DNA of 38,309 nt from Helicobacter heilmannii (GTDB taxonomy: Bacteria > Campylobacterota > Campylobacteria > Campylobacterales > Helicobacteraceae): contig NZ_CDMK01000001.1 of NCBI RefSeq assembly GCF_001283065.1, positions 301,163-339,471 on the forward strand, read 5' to 3'. Positions within the stretch are counted from its first letter, which is position 1, and every line of letters starts with the position of its first letter. Below are positions 16,637-26,293 of this stretch, one piece after another. Below the pieces are notes generated by a model. It was not told the DNA's origin and did no database searches. It saw only the letters and a list, made by a program, of their open reading frames with translations. The position numbers and the translations under genes were made by a program.

Positions 16637-17398
16637 ATGCGTAGATTGTTCTGTGCTTTGAGTTTGTGTGTGGGGTTTGTGGGGGCGGTTGAGAGTAAGG
16701 CGGGGCAGGCGGTGGCAGACCTCATTGACAAACAGATCCACAAAAAAGTCAATGTTTTGGAGGTGAAGTCCTTGAAGTCTAATAAAGACTTTCAGGTGGT
16801 GGTGGTCGAAGACCCCGACACGAAATATAAAATCCCCTTGTTGGTGAATAAAAACGGGGACTTGGTGATTGGTCTGACCAATATCTTTTTTAGTAAGAGC
16901 AAACAAGACACCGAATTTATTCAAGAGCTTTACCACAACACTCAAAGCTACAACTTCGCCCAACAAAACAGCGCGGCTTTAAATGCCCTTTTTGAAGGCT
17001 TGCCCAAGGGCTACGCCATCGATCTAAAATCCACCACCCCCGGGGTGAAAAAGAACCTCTACATCATCTCCGATCCCATGTGCCCGCACTGCCACCACGA
17101 ATTGGAGCAGATCGACAAACGCTTGAAAGAAGCCAATGTGCATATGGTGCTTGTGGGCTTTTTAGGGCATGAAGCCATGCTCAAAGCCGCCGACATTTTA
17201 AAACAAGTCAAAAAAGCCCGCAACACCAAGGAGAAAGTGAGCTTGTTGCAAAAAGTCTATGCCTACAATTACAAACCCTCCGATGTCCCCGATGACAAAG
17301 TCCAAGAGGTGGAAAAGGTTACTAAAACAATTGAGGACACCAAGTTAGTCAAGGGCGTGCCCTTCATCTATGACTACCATAAAGCGGCCGGCAAGTAG
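16637..17398 (+). CDS. dsbK: periplasmic thiol oxidoreductase, DsbK/HP0231-like
   Basis: Secreted thioredoxin-fold disulfide oxidoreductase; H. pylori HP0231 (DsbK) introduces disulfides into periplasmic proteins. From ATG 16637, with AAGAAGGA upstream, it is 253 aa with a signal peptide MRRLFCALSLCVGFVGAVES. An N-terminal dimerisation-type region (about 20-110) precedes a thioredoxin domain with the CPHC active site (about 149-152) in ISDPMCPHCHHEL and the cis-proline loop KGVPFIYD near the C-terminus. The architecture is DsbG/DsbC-like. It is a single-gene transcript convergent with nhaC, 1 nt apart. The cysteines of the Hof proteins encoded just upstream could be substrates (inference). 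Confidence 0.88.
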   Translation: MRRLFCALSLCVGFVGAVESKAGQAVADLIDKQIHKKVNVLEVKSLKSNKDFQVVVVEDPDTKYKIPLLVNKNGDLVIGLTNIFFSKSKQDTEFIQELYHNTQSYNFAQQNSAALNALFEGLPKGYAIDLKSTTPGVKKNLYIISDPMCPHCHHELEQIDKRLKEANVHMVLVGFLGHEAMLKAADILKQVKKARNTKEKVSLLQKVYAYNYKPSDVPDDKVQEVEKVTKTIEDTKLVKGVPFIYDYHKAAGK

Positions 17399-17399
17399 T

Positions 17400-18731
17400 C
17401 TAGGGTGCAGGCAGTTTGTTTAGGACTGCTCGGCTATAGCCCCCCCAAAAAATATAAACTAGGGTGAAGAGCCCTAGCAAGCCCTGATACCACAAGAAGC
17501 CCAGCACCTCCAAAAAGCCGACTTGATCGTTGGCAAAGTTGAGCAAAATCAGCATTTGCGCCCCATAGGGGATCAACCCTTGAAACACACATGAGAAAAT
17601 ATCTAAGACCACCGCGCTCTCGCGCCGATCTACTCCAAATTTTAGGCTAATTTTCTTGCTAATTTCCCCCACAATCACAATCGCCACGGTGTTGTTTGCC
17701 ACCGCTACATCCACCAAGCTCACCAACGCCGCGATGCCCACCTTCGCGCTCTTTGGGCTCTTGATATAACCCTCGATCTTGGAGATGATCCACGCCACCC
17801 CGCCCTCTTTATCCACCATGTAAGCAAGCCCGCCCGTAAGCAAAGAGAGCAAAAAAATCTCTTGCATGCTTGAAAAACCCTTATAAACTTCTTGCCCTAA
17901 AGAGAGCCAAGTAAAATGCCCTGCATACAGCCCGATCCCGCCTGAAAGCGCGATCCCGCTAAAGAGTACTAAGAAGACATTGACCCCCAAGAGTGCCAAC
18001 ACCAACACAAAAACATAGGGCAGGGTTTTGATGATTTCGTAGCTGTGGGGGTGGATGGGCGCGGGGTGGGTGGGTTGAAACAACAGCAAAATCAAGGTCA
18101 GTGCGCTAGCGGGCAGGGCGATGTAGAGATTGATTTTAAACTTGTCCTGCATATTCACATCTTGCGTACGGGTACTCGCGATCGTGGTGTCGGAGATGAT
18201 AGACAAATTGTCACCAAACATCGCCCCTCCCATTAAAGCTGCCAACACTAACGCCAAAGACAAATGCCCTTCCTCAGCTAACCCTACGGCAATGGGCCCG
18301 AGTGCCACAATCGCCCCCACGCTCGTGCCAATGGCTAAAGAAATGAAGGATGCCATGGCAAAAATCCCGGCGGCTAGAAACTGCGCGGGGATGTAGGTGA
18401 TGCCTAAATTCACACTCGCCTCTACCCCGCCCATCGCCTTGCTCACCACGGCAAACGCCCCGGCCAGTAGGTAAATCACGCACATGGTCATGATGTTCTT
18501 ATCCCCACAGCCGGTTAAAAAATCGTTGAATTTTTTATCTAAACTTCCTTTAAAGAGCGCAAAGGCGGCCGCCACGCCTACCATCGCCGCCACGGGCCCG
18601 GGCAACTTATAAAAGCCCATTTTCACCCCGCTAAGCTCCAAATAAAACCCTGTGCCTAGATAAATCCCAATGAAAATCCCAAAGGGGATCAACGCATAAA
18701 AACGCGGGGTACTTTCCGGCTCATTCGTCAT
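17400..18731 (-). CDS. nhaC: NhaC-family Na+/H+ antiporter
   Basis: Inner-membrane transporter of 443 residues with about 11-12 hydrophobic segments, belonging to the NhaC ion-transporter superfamily that exchanges sodium for protons. Family-typical segments are SLAIGTSVGAIVALGPIAVGLA, ALMGGAMFGDNLSIISDTTIASTRTQ and VDVAVANNTVAIVI; the FGDNLSxISDTTIAST signature is diagnostic. The ATG at 18731 has AAAGGA upstream, and the gene overlaps the preceding nucleosidase-like gene by 11 nt. H. pylori has a homologue (HP0946, from memory). Substrate specificity within the family cannot be read from sequence. Confidence 0.9.
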   Translation of the reverse strand: MTNEPESTPRFYALIPFGIFIGIYLGTGFYLELSGVKMGFYKLPGPVAAMVGVAAAFALFKGSLDKKFNDFLTGCGDKNIMTMCVIYLLAGAFAVVSKAMGGVEASVNLGITYIPAQFLAAGIFAMASFISLAIGTSVGAIVALGPIAVGLAEEGHLSLALVLAALMGGAMFGDNLSIISDTTIASTRTQDVNMQDKFKINLYIALPASALTLILLLFQPTHPAPIHPHSYEIIKTLPYVFVLVLALLGVNVFLVLFSGIALSGGIGLYAGHFTWLSLGQEVYKGFSSMQEIFLLSLLTGGLAYMVDKEGGVAWIISKIEGYIKSPKSAKVGIAALVSLVDVAVANNTVAIVIVGEISKKISLKFGVDRRESAVVLDIFSCVFQGLIPYGAQMLILLNFANDQVGFLEVLGFLWYQGLLGLFTLVYIFWGGYSRAVLNKLPAP

Positions 18732-19272
18732 AAAAATCCTTTAATTGTTTGCTGATCGCTTCTAGTCGTTCTTTGGCTGTGTTGTGGTTAGCCATAAAAT
18801 CCTTGTGAGCGTGTTCGTTCGTGTGGTTTGTAACGCAGAAGATGCCAAAACTGGGGATTTGGTAAGCCTTGGCCACGCACAACACGCTAAAAAACTCCAT
18901 GTTTTCTAAGAGAATGCCCGCGTGGCACATGGCATGAGAAAATCCACGGTCTGTATGTATATAATTGCTGCTATTGACAAGGGCTTTAGGCAGGTTTAAG
19001 GTTGGCATCTCTTGCGCTTGCACGCCATTGTTTAAGGGAGTGTAGCTGTGCTCTAGGGTGAAACTCTCTTCAATCTGCGTGGCTTGGTGGCTTGCAAATA
19101 GACTTAAAAAAGGGGTTTTGGGGTCATAACTGCCAGCCGTACCTACAAATACAAGCACTTCAGGCTTTTCAAGCAAGCACAGACGGCTTAAATTGAGCGC
19201 ACTTTGCACTAAACCCACACCCACACTCTTAGCCCAAGCAAAACTCTCTGTGTTACCAGCACACACAAACAC
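18721..19272 (-). CDS. purine nucleoside phosphorylase / nucleosidase-like protein
   Basis: A 183-residue member of the PNP/UDP phosphorylase fold, resembling H. pylori HP1530, which is annotated punB (from memory). Visible features are GVGLVQSALNL and VLVFVGTAGSYDP, matching the nucleoside-binding GxAG region, and ENMEFFSVLCVAKAY, corresponding to the ME-containing substrate motif. It is shorter than typical members (about 230 aa). The likely start is GTG 19272 with AAGGGG upstream, in a GTGTGTTTGTGTGT stretch that offers other GTG starts. The exact reaction (phosphorolysis or hydrolysis) and substrate are unknown. It lies directly upstream of nhaC and overlaps it. Confidence 0.72.
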   Translation of the reverse strand: MFVCAGNTESFAWAKSVGVGLVQSALNLSRLCLLEKPEVLVFVGTAGSYDPKTPFLSLFASHQATQIEESFTLEHSYTPLNNGVQAQEMPTLNLPKALVNSSNYIHTDRGFSHAMCHAGILLENMEFFSVLCVAKAYQIPSFGIFCVTNHTNEHAHKDFMANHNTAKERLEAISKQLKDFYDE

Positions 19273-19314
19273 ACAAACCCCTTTTTAATGAAATCGAGCC
19301 CTTAAGCTAGCCCA

Positions 19315-19323
19315 TGTTAAAAT
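19315..19323 (+). promoter_or_regulatory. extended -10 promoter of the ksgA-glmS gene run
   Basis: TGT-TAAAAT, a good extended -10 match, 25 nt before the ksgA ATG. It is the only clear promoter I see for the seven-gene run ending at 27137. Confidence 0.55.
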
Positions 19324-19348
19324 AGCTAAAAGTTTTTAAAGTGAAATT

Positions 19349-20224
19349 ATGGCACTTTTGGGGCAGCATTTTCTGCACGACCCACACTATTTAGAGCAGA
19401 TCTTGCAATCCATCCCCCACGCCCACTTTGCCGATACCGTGCAAGTCGTGGAAATAGGGGTTGGCTTGGGAGATTTGACAAGCCGACTGCTTAGCAGGTT
19501 AGAGCCACCCAAAAGTTTGTTAGCCTACGAGGTGGATACCCGTTTAGCCCAAAGGTTAAGACCGGTTTTAGGGGTACTGGCGGGGCGTTTAGACTTGGTT
19601 GTGGGCGATGTGATGCAAAACAAAGGGTTTACGAATGGAGAAAAGAAACAAATTGGGGGGCTTGAGGTTTCTCAATGCGCTTTTTTACACCCCAAGCCCT
19701 ATTTTTTGGTCTCCAACTTACCCTACTACATCGCCACACCGATCATCACAAAATGTCTTAGAGATGCCCTTTGCATGGGGATGGTGGTGATGGTGCAAAA
19801 GGAAGTGGCGTTGAAATTTTGCGCCACGACAAATGAGAGCGATTACGGGGCTTTGAGCGTTTTAGCTTCTAGCGTGTGCCTTGAGCGCACATTGTTGTTT
19901 GAAGTCCCCCCGCATGCCTTCAACCCGCCCCCAAAGGTGCAATCTGCCGTGATGCGCCTGCTCAAAGCCCCCGCCAGCCAGGCCAAGAGAGGGTCCATGC
20001 CACTTGCTTTTTTAGAGAGCGTGCTTAAAATCTGTTTTCAAGCGAATCGAAAAACCCTTTTTAACAACCTTAAAAAAACCTACCCCGTGGCGCAAATCCA
20101 AGAGTTTTTCACCCAAAGAGGGCTTGAGCTTTCCGCCCGCCCCCACCAAGTGGCTTTAGCTCACTATGTCAGTTTGGCGCAATTCTTTCACAATTTTACA
20201 CACAGGACAACCCATGGAGAATAA
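19349..20224 (+). CDS. ksgA: 16S rRNA dimethyladenosine transferase
   Basis: Also called RsmA. Dimethylates two adjacent adenines in the 3'-terminal hairpin of 16S rRNA during small-subunit maturation. The 291-residue protein starts MALLGQHFLHDPHYLEQIL, a variant of the usual GQNFL motif, has the SAM-binding EIGVGLGDLTSRLL, the catalytic SNLPYYIATPI, and a C-terminal part with CFQANRKTLFNNLKKTY. The C-terminus overlaps the RNase J start by 11 nt, implying coupled translation. H. pylori has the same ksgA-rnj pairing (HP1431-HP1430, from memory). Confidence 0.95.
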   Translation: MALLGQHFLHDPHYLEQILQSIPHAHFADTVQVVEIGVGLGDLTSRLLSRLEPPKSLLAYEVDTRLAQRLRPVLGVLAGRLDLVVGDVMQNKGFTNGEKKQIGGLEVSQCAFLHPKPYFLVSNLPYYIATPIITKCLRDALCMGMVVMVQKEVALKFCATTNESDYGALSVLASSVCLERTLLFEVPPHAFNPPPKVQSAVMRLLKAPASQAKRGSMPLAFLESVLKICFQANRKTLFNNLKKTYPVAQIQEFFTQRGLELSARPHQVALAHYVSLAQFFHNFTHRTTHGE

Positions 20225-22238
20225 TCCCTTTAAAGACAACCCAGCAGAGGGCCATCACGAAAACAAGCAAAATCATCAGAATCACCAAAACGAAACTCCT
20301 CCCAACGAACACAAAGAAACCCAGGAACCCCCCCAAGGTCATGCGCCCCAAAACCATAAAAAGCCCCATAAAAACCGCTTCAACAACCGCATCAAGCAGG
20401 GCAGGGGCGCGCTGAGTAAAAACAATAACCCCCAACAAGAGCAAAGCGGGGCAAAAAGCATCACCAAAGCCAACGAGCGGGGCAATTTGGGTTTTCATAA
20501 AGAGCTCAAACAGGGTGTGGAGGCCAACCATAAAATTCATATCAACCACCTAAACCCCCACTATAAACTAGATTTAAATGTCAAGGCGCGGGTGAAAATC
20601 ACGCCTCTTGGTGGCCTTGGTGAGATCGGGGGCAATATGATGGTGATTGAAACCATGAACCAAGCCATCATCATTGATGTCGGGATGAGCTTTCCTAGCG
20701 AGGACATGTATGGTGTGGACATTTTGATCCCAGACTTTAGCTATTTACACAGCATTAAGGAGAAGATCGTAGGGGTTTTGATCACCCACGCTCACGAGGA
20801 CCACATCGGGGCAGTGCCTTATCTCTTCAAAGAATTGCAATTTCCCCTTTATGGCACGCCCCTAAGCCTTGGCATGATTGGCAATAAATTTGATGAACAT
20901 GGGCTAAAAAAATTCAAAAGCTATTTTAAAATCGTGCAGAAACGCCAGCCGATCCAAATTGGGGAGTTTCTCGTGGAGTGGATTCACATCACACACTCCA
21001 TCATAGACGCGAGTGCGCTCGCAATCCAAACCAAGGTGGGTACGATCATCCACACAGGCGATTTTAAGATTGACCACACCCCCGTAGACAACATCCCCAC
21101 CGATCTCTACCGATTAGCGCACTATGGCGAGCAGGGGGTCATGCTGCTTTTGAGTGATAGCACCAACTCTTATAAGCCGGGCATTACGCCCAGTGAAAGC
21201 AGTGTGGGGCCCGTGTTTGAAAACCTCTTTAAAAACGCCAAGGGGCGGGTGATCATGAGCACCTTCTCTTCAAACATCCACCGCGTGTATCAAGCCATCC
21301 AACATGCCCTAAACCACAACCGCAAGGTTGCCGTGATCGGCCGCTCTATGGAGAAAAACCTAGACATCGCCAGAGAACTAGGCTATATCCATTTGCCTTC
21401 AAAAACCTTCATTGAAGCGCACGAGGTGGAGAAACACCCCGACCATGAGGTGTTTATTGTTACGACCGGCTCGCAGGGAGAAACGATGAGCGCGCTTTAT
21501 CGCATGGCCACAGATGAGCACCGCCACATCAGCATTAAGCCTAGCGACCTCATCATCATCTCGGCTAAAGCGATCCCGGGCAACGAGGCGAGCGTTTCAA
21601 GCATTTTAAACCTTTTAATGAAAAAGGACGCACAGGTCGTGCACCACGCCTTTGATGTGCATGTGAGCGGACACGCTGCTCAAGAGGAACAAAAGCTCAT
21701 GCTGCGCCTCATCAAACCTAAATTTTTTTTGCCCGTACACGGTGAGTACAACCATGTCGCTAGGCACAAGGAAACGGCAATCTCTTGTGGCATCCCTGAA
21801 AAGAACATCTATCTCATGGAGGATGGCGACCAAGTGGAGGTGAACCCTAATTTCATGCGCAAGACCAAGAGCATTAAAAGCGGGAAAAGCTATGTGGACA
21901 ACACGAACAACACCAGCATCGCCGAAAAGATCGTGCAAGAGCGCCAAGAAATCGCCAGCGCGGGACTATTAAGCGCGGTGCTTTTCATCTCCAAAGAGGG
22001 GCAGGATTTAATGCCCGCTTCCAAGCTCACAAGCCTTGGGATTGTGGATATGCAAGAGGAAAGGGCGTTTTTAAAAGAGTTGCACGGGTCGCTGAGTCTT
22101 CACATCAAGGCCTTGCGCCAAGACACTTTGAGTAATCATAAATACCTCGATGAAAATGTCCGCAACTTTTTAAGAAAAGCCCTATTCAAGCACACCAAGA
22201 AATACCCGGCGATCGTAAGCCATGTGTTTGTGAGCTAA
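20214..22238 (+). CDS. rnj: ribonuclease J
   Basis: Metallo-beta-lactamase/beta-CASP ribonuclease, a main mRNA-decay and rRNA-processing enzyme of Helicobacter that works with the helicase RhpA. ATG 20214 (AGGAC upstream) gives 674 aa. The first 110 or so residues are a disordered Asn/His/Gln/Lys-rich extension, as in H. pylori RNase J, which has about 130 such residues. The catalytic core follows: HxHxDH as HAHEDH (192-197), [12 protein letters not shown]-like motif as [14 protein letters not shown], the beta-CASP FSSNIHR, TTGSQGE, and a C-terminal HxxGH segment as VHVSGHA. It overlaps ksgA and ends 2 nt before msrAB. Confidence 0.95.
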   Translation: MENNPFKDNPAEGHHENKQNHQNHQNETPPNEHKETQEPPQGHAPQNHKKPHKNRFNNRIKQGRGALSKNNNPQQEQSGAKSITKANERGNLGFHKELKQGVEANHKIHINHLNPHYKLDLNVKARVKITPLGGLGEIGGNMMVIETMNQAIIIDVGMSFPSEDMYGVDILIPDFSYLHSIKEKIVGVLITHAHEDHIGAVPYLFKELQFPLYGTPLSLGMIGNKFDEHGLKKFKSYFKIVQKRQPIQIGEFLVEWIHITHSIIDASALAIQTKVGTIIHTGDFKIDHTPVDNIPTDLYRLAHYGEQGVMLLLSDSTNSYKPGITPSESSVGPVFENLFKNAKGRVIMSTFSSNIHRVYQAIQHALNHNRKVAVIGRSMEKNLDIARELGYIHLPSKTFIEAHEVEKHPDHEVFIVTTGSQGETMSALYRMATDEHRHISIKPSDLIIISAKAIPGNEASVSSILNLLMKKDAQVVHHAFDVHVSGHAAQEEQKLMLRLIKPKFFLPVHGEYNHVARHKETAISCGIPEKNIYLMEDGDQVEVNPNFMRKTKSIKSGKSYVDNTNNTSIAEKIVQERQEIASAGLLSAVLFISKEGQDLMPASKLTSLGIVDMQEERAFLKELHGSLSLHIKALRQDTLSNHKYLDENVRNFLRKALFKHTKKYPAIVSHVFVS

Positions 22239-22240
22239 AG

Positions 22241-23266
22241 ATGAAGGCATGGGTTTTGGGCTTAGTGGTGACGGCCAGTTTGAGCGCGGCGGAGATGAAA
22301 ATGCACACAATTTACTTAGCGGGGGGGTGTTTTTGGGGTTTGGAGGCGTATATGGAGCGCATTTATGGGGTGAAGGACGCGGTGGTGGGCTATGCCAATG
22401 GCAAAAGCGAGACCACCAACTACCAAGAACTACACAACACCGACCACGCTGAAACCGTAAAGGTGGAGTTTGACCCCTCTAAAATCAGTTTAGATAAACT
22501 CTTGCTCTACTACTTTAAAGTGGTCGATCCCACGAGTTTAAACCAGCAGGGCAACGACAAGGGGCGGCAATACCGCACGGGCATTTACTACATAGACAAG
22601 GCCGATGAGCCCGTGATCGCCAAGGCTTTAGCGCATTTGCAAAGCAATTACAAAGAGAAAATCAGGATCGAGTTAGAGCCTTTAAAAAACTTCGTGGTGG
22701 CAGAGGAATACCACCAAGATTACTTGAAGAAAAACCCCAGGGGCTATTGCCACATCGATCTAAAAAAAGCCGATGAAGTGATCATCGACCCCAACGATTA
22801 CCACAAGCCCACACAAGAGCAACTTAAAAAGAGGCTTACCGACCTACAATATAAAGTTACCCAGGAGAGCCACACCGAACACCCCTTTGACAATGCATAC
22901 AACAAGCTCGACAAGCCGGGCATTTATGTGGACATCACCACCGGCGAGCCCTTGTTTCTCTCCACAGATAAATTTGATAGTGGTTGCGGATGGCCCGCCT
23001 TCTCTAAACCCATTGCAAAGGATGTCGTGAACTATGCCAAGGACACGAGCCATGACATGCTGCGCATGGAGGTGAAAAGCCGCGTGGGGCACGCACATTT
23101 AGGGCATGTCTTTGAAGATGGACCCAAAGAGCTAGGGGGACTGCGCTATTGCATTAACAGCGCAGCCTTAAAGTTCATCCCCCTAGAGGACATGGAAAAA
23201 GAGGGCTATGGGGCTTTAATCCCCGTGCTTAAAAAAGCCCTGCTAAAAAAAGAGGTGCGTCAATAA
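22241..23266 (+). CDS. msrAB: bifunctional peptide methionine sulfoxide reductase MsrA/MsrB
   Basis: Reduces both S- and R-epimers of oxidised methionine in proteins. The 341-residue fusion has an N-terminal signal-like helix ([18 protein letters not shown]), suggesting a periplasmic enzyme. The MsrA domain (about 22-190) has its nucleophile in GGCFWGLE (C30), then YHQDYL. The MsrB domain (about 195-330) has [11 protein letters not shown] and the catalytic cysteine in [11 protein letters not shown] (C304). MsrA-then-MsrB order is as in H. pylori Msr. The two CxxC zinc motifs of many MsrBs are absent. It starts 2 nt after rnj, and its stop overlaps the kdsD ATG. Confidence 0.94.
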   Translation: MKAWVLGLVVTASLSAAEMKMHTIYLAGGCFWGLEAYMERIYGVKDAVVGYANGKSETTNYQELHNTDHAETVKVEFDPSKISLDKLLLYYFKVVDPTSLNQQGNDKGRQYRTGIYYIDKADEPVIAKALAHLQSNYKEKIRIELEPLKNFVVAEEYHQDYLKKNPRGYCHIDLKKADEVIIDPNDYHKPTQEQLKKRLTDLQYKVTQESHTEHPFDNAYNKLDKPGIYVDITTGEPLFLSTDKFDSGCGWPAFSKPIAKDVVNYAKDTSHDMLRMEVKSRVGHAHLGHVFEDGPKELGGLRYCINSAALKFIPLEDMEKEGYGALIPVLKKALLKKEVRQ

Positions 23267-24228
23267 TGGACTACGCCCGCCTTGCCACCCAGAGCCTAGA
23301 TTTAGCCATTGAGGCGCTGCAAAACGCCAAGAGTGGCTTAAGCCAAGAGCGGCTTTTACCCATTGTCAAGCTACTGGGCAACGCCCCTCTTGTGGTGGTG
23401 ATGGGGGTGGGTAAGAGCGCACACATTGGGCGCAAAATCGCTGCTACGCTCACCAGTACAGGCACCAAGGCGGTGTTCTTGCACCCCACAGAGGCCGTGC
23501 ATGGGGACATGGGCATTGTGGGCGAAAAAGACGCGATCTTAGCGATCAGCTATGGAGGGGAGAGCGTGGAGCTCTTAGAGGCCCTGCGCTATATTAAATG
23601 CACGGGGGTGGTGGCGATGAGTAAACATAAAAATAGCTCATTAGCCAAGAGGGCAGACCACCACTTGGAGCTTAAAATTAGCAAAGAAGCTTGCGGGTTT
23701 AATTTAGTCCCAACCACCTCCACCACCCTAAGCCTAGCCCTAGGTGATGTCTTGGCGGTGTGTTTGATGGCGTATAAAAATTTTAGCAAAGAGGATTTTG
23801 CCAAGAGCCACCCGGGGGGGTTACTGGGTAAAAAAATGCATTTAAGGGTGAAAGACATTTACCGCACCACTAACTTACCTCTAGTTAATGCCAATTGTTG
23901 CTTGCATGAGGCCTTGTTGGAGGCAACCGCTAAGGGGCTGGGCAATGCGCTTTTGGTGGATGGAGGGGGGCATTTGGTGGGGGTTTTAAGCGATGGGGAC
24001 ATCCGCCGCGCCTTGTTACACCCAGAGGGTTTTGATCTCAATGCCCCAGCCAAAAACTACGCCACCTTAAAGCCCAAAACCACCACCGACTTAGACATGC
24101 TTGTGGTGGAGGCACTAGAGCTCATTGAGCAAACCCAAATCTCACTCTTAGTGGTGTGTGATAGTAAAAATCAAGTCTTGGGGGTTTTGCACCTACACAC
24201 TCTACTGAGTCTAGGTTTAGGGAGCTAA
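23266..24228 (+). CDS. kdsD: D-arabinose-5-phosphate isomerase (KdsD/KpsF family)
   Basis: Converts ribulose-5-phosphate to arabinose-5-phosphate, the first step to Kdo, the inner-core LPS sugar. The 320-residue protein has the normal two-part layout. The SIS domain (about 35-190) has GVGKSAHIGRKIAATLTSTG, SYGGESVELLEAL and STTLSLALGDVLAVCLM, followed by AKSHPGGLLGK. Two CBS domains follow (about 200-320, for example HLVGVLSDGDIRRAL). The stop/start overlap with msrAB (TAATG) implies translational coupling. It fits with the downstream glmS and glycosyltransferase in an envelope-sugar group. Confidence 0.93.
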   Translation: MDYARLATQSLDLAIEALQNAKSGLSQERLLPIVKLLGNAPLVVVMGVGKSAHIGRKIAATLTSTGTKAVFLHPTEAVHGDMGIVGEKDAILAISYGGESVELLEALRYIKCTGVVAMSKHKNSSLAKRADHHLELKISKEACGFNLVPTTSTTLSLALGDVLAVCLMAYKNFSKEDFAKSHPGGLLGKKMHLRVKDIYRTTNLPLVNANCCLHEALLEATAKGLGNALLVDGGGHLVGVLSDGDIRRALLHPEGFDLNAPAKNYATLKPKTTTDLDMLVVEALELIEQTQISLLVVCDSKNQVLGVLHLHTLLSLGLGS

Positions 24229-24229
24229 A

Positions 24230-24469
24230 GTGTTTGAGAAGTTAGAACTCATCATCAAAGACATCGAAAATGCCAAAGAGGAAGTGGAGCTCTTGCTAAG
24301 GATCGCCCATTTGAGTTTGAGCGATTTTATTTTGATGAAGCGGGGGAGTTTGGACATCCCCCCCACTTTGGACATGGCATTTTATACACAGATTGGCGAA
24401 AGAGTGGAGGAACTAAAAGATGCCATCAACGCCCTCAACAAATACAAACGAGAAATGTTGGTTTTTTAA
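24230..24469 (+). CDS. small conserved helical protein (HP1531-like)
   Basis: A 79-residue protein of unknown function with a GTG start 1 nt after the kdsD stop. The sequence is charged and predicted mostly alpha-helical, with no signal peptide, membrane helix or cysteine. Recognisable stretches are LELIIKDIENAKEEVELLLR and ERVEELKDAINALNKYKRE. Its place directly before glmS recalls the small hypothetical gene HP1531 upstream of glmS (HP1532) in H. pylori (from memory). The conserved adjacency suggests a role tied to glmS or envelope precursors, but nothing in the sequence proves it. Confidence 0.75.
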   Translation: MFEKLELIIKDIENAKEEVELLLRIAHLSLSDFILMKRGSLDIPPTLDMAFYTQIGERVEELKDAINALNKYKREMLVF

Positions 24470-24478
24470 AGGAATTTT

Positions 24479-26293
24479 ATGTGCGGAATTGTGGGCTACT
24501 TGGGGCTTGGTGAGAAAAAAGAGCTGTTGATCCATGGCTTGGAGGAGTTGGAATATCGGGGCTATGACAGCGCGGGGCTAGCGGTGCTCAGTGCTCATAA
24601 GCCCATCTTGCATCTCTTTAAAGTGAGCGGTAAGGTGCAGGCCCTGCAAGAAAAGGCGCGCGATTTTAAATCCAGCGGGTTAGGTGTGGGCATCGCGCAC
24701 ACCCGTTGGGCAACGCATGGCAAACCCACAGAGGCCAACGCCCACCCGCATGCTTACCACTCAAGTGCTGTGGTGCATAATGGCATCATTGAAAACTTCG
24801 CCCCCTTAAAAGCCCAGTTGCAAGCCAAGGGGCATATTTTTTCTAGCCAAACCGATAGCGAGGTTGTCGCCCATTTGTTTGAGGACGCACTAAGCCACGA
24901 AACAACCATCAACGCTAAAAGTGCGCTCAAAGCCTTTAAAAGCACCATCGCCCAGTTGGAGGGGGCGTATGCGATCTTGCTCATCTGCGATAAACTCCCC
25001 ACCTGCATTTTTTACGCCAAACAAGGCTCGCCTCTGCTCATTGCCACAGGTGAAAATGGGATTTATCTAGCCAGCGCGCCCAGCGCATTAGTGGGTAAAG
25101 CTAGCCACATGGTGCGTTTAACCGATGGAGCACTTGGGGTGCTTCAGGCGGATAAACCCCTGTGCTTAGAAAAGCTGGGCAAATTAGACGAAGTCCCCAC
25201 AAACAGCCAGCAGGGCGATAAAGAGGGCTTTAAAACCTATATGGAGAAAGAGATTTACGAGCAGGGCAAGGTTTTAACCCTGCTTGGGCGCTTAAGCCCC
25301 AAGGGCGTTAGCCTAGAGTTGCCAGAAGGGTTTTTAGAGGGTGTGAGCTGTGTGAGCATCAGCGCGTGCGGGACGAGTTACCACGCTGGACTTGTGGGTA
25401 AATACTTGATTGAGAGTTTAGCCGGGCTAAAGGTGCAGGTGGAGCTAGCCAGTGAATACCGCTACGCCCAGCCCGCCACGCTAAAGGGCGAGCTCTTCAT
25501 CGCTATCTCACAAAGCGGGGAGAGTGCGGACACCCTAGAAGCACTCAAACTTGCCAAGGCTCTAGGCTTAAAGACACTAGGCATTTGCAACACCCAAAGC
25601 TCGAGCATGGGCGCGCTTGTTGAGGCCATGCTCTTAACCCACGCGGGGTTAGAGCGCTCTGTGGCCTCCACGAAAGCATTTGCTAGCCAAGTCTTGGTGC
25701 TGTGGCTCTTGGCTTTAGAACTTGCCCACTTAAGGGGGACTTTAGAGCCCAAGGAGCAAGAGGCGCACCTACAAGCCCTAAACACCAGTTTAGGGGCGAT
25801 GCAAGAAGCCCTAAAGGCACATGCCCAAGTGAAGAAACTGAGCCAAGAAATCACTAAACGGGATTTAAAGGGGTATTTTTTCATAGGGCGGGGGGTGTTT
25901 TACCCGCTTGTGTTAGAGGGCGCGCTCAAGCTCAAAGAGATCGCCTATGTGCATGCCCAGGGGTATGCAAGCGCAGAGATGAAACACGGGCCCATCGCTT
26001 TGGCTGATAGTACCCTGCTAAGCACGACTCTACTGCCTAAAAACCTGCTCTTTGCCAAGAATTTAAGCAATGTGGAGGAGTTAAGTGCCCGCGATTCGCT
26101 CATCTTCGCCCTAAGCCCCCTAGAGGTCGCGCCCGCCACCTTTTACTTAAGAACCCCGCCCTACCCGCATTACATGAACGAGTTTTTCTACATGCTGGTG
26201 CTCTTACAGCTCTTTGCCCTAGAGATGGCGCAACTTAAGGGGCTGGATGTAGATAAGCCTCGCAATTTAGCTAAAAGTGTCACCGTTGAGTGA
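24479..26293 (+). CDS. glmS: glutamine-fructose-6-phosphate aminotransferase (isomerizing)
   Basis: Makes glucosamine-6-phosphate from fructose-6-phosphate and glutamine, the entry step to UDP-GlcNAc for peptidoglycan and lipid A. The 604-residue protein begins MCGIVGYLG, so the catalytic cysteine becomes N-terminal after Met removal. The glutaminase domain has the HTRWATHGKPTEANAHPH and HNGIIENF motifs. Two SIS domains follow (SACGTSYHAGL, SQSGESADTLEAL, VASTKAFASQ, KLKEIAYVHAQGY), and it ends in DKPRNLAKSVTVE as expected. An AAAGGA ribosome binding site lies just upstream. No glmS ribozyme-like leader is possible in the 9-nt gap. Confidence 0.97.
   Translation: MCGIVGYLGLGEKKELLIHGLEELEYRGYDSAGLAVLSAHKPILHLFKVSGKVQALQEKARDFKSSGLGVGIAHTRWATHGKPTEANAHPHAYHSSAVVHNGIIENFAPLKAQLQAKGHIFSSQTDSEVVAHLFEDALSHETTINAKSALKAFKSTIAQLEGAYAILLICDKLPTCIFYAKQGSPLLIATGENGIYLASAPSALVGKASHMVRLTDGALGVLQADKPLCLEKLGKLDEVPTNSQQGDKEGFKTYMEKEIYEQGKVLTLLGRLSPKGVSLELPEGFLEGVSCVSISACGTSYHAGLVGKYLIESLAGLKVQVELASEYRYAQPATLKGELFIAISQSGESADTLEALKLAKALGLKTLGICNTQSSSMGALVEAMLLTHAGLERSVASTKAFASQVLVLWLLALELAHLRGTLEPKEQEAHLQALNTSLGAMQEALKAHAQVKKLSQEITKRDLKGYFFIGRGVFYPLVLEGALKLKEIAYVHAQGYASAEMKHGPIALADSTLLSTTLLPKNLLFAKNLSNVEELSARDSLIFALSPLEVAPATFYLRTPPYPHYMNEFFYMLVLLQLFALEMAQLKGLDVDKPRNLAKSVTVE

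Noticed and set aside
24469-24479. glmS ribozyme or riboswitch upstream of glmS
   Set aside because: Only 9 nt separate glmS from the preceding gene, and no such structure is known in this lineage.
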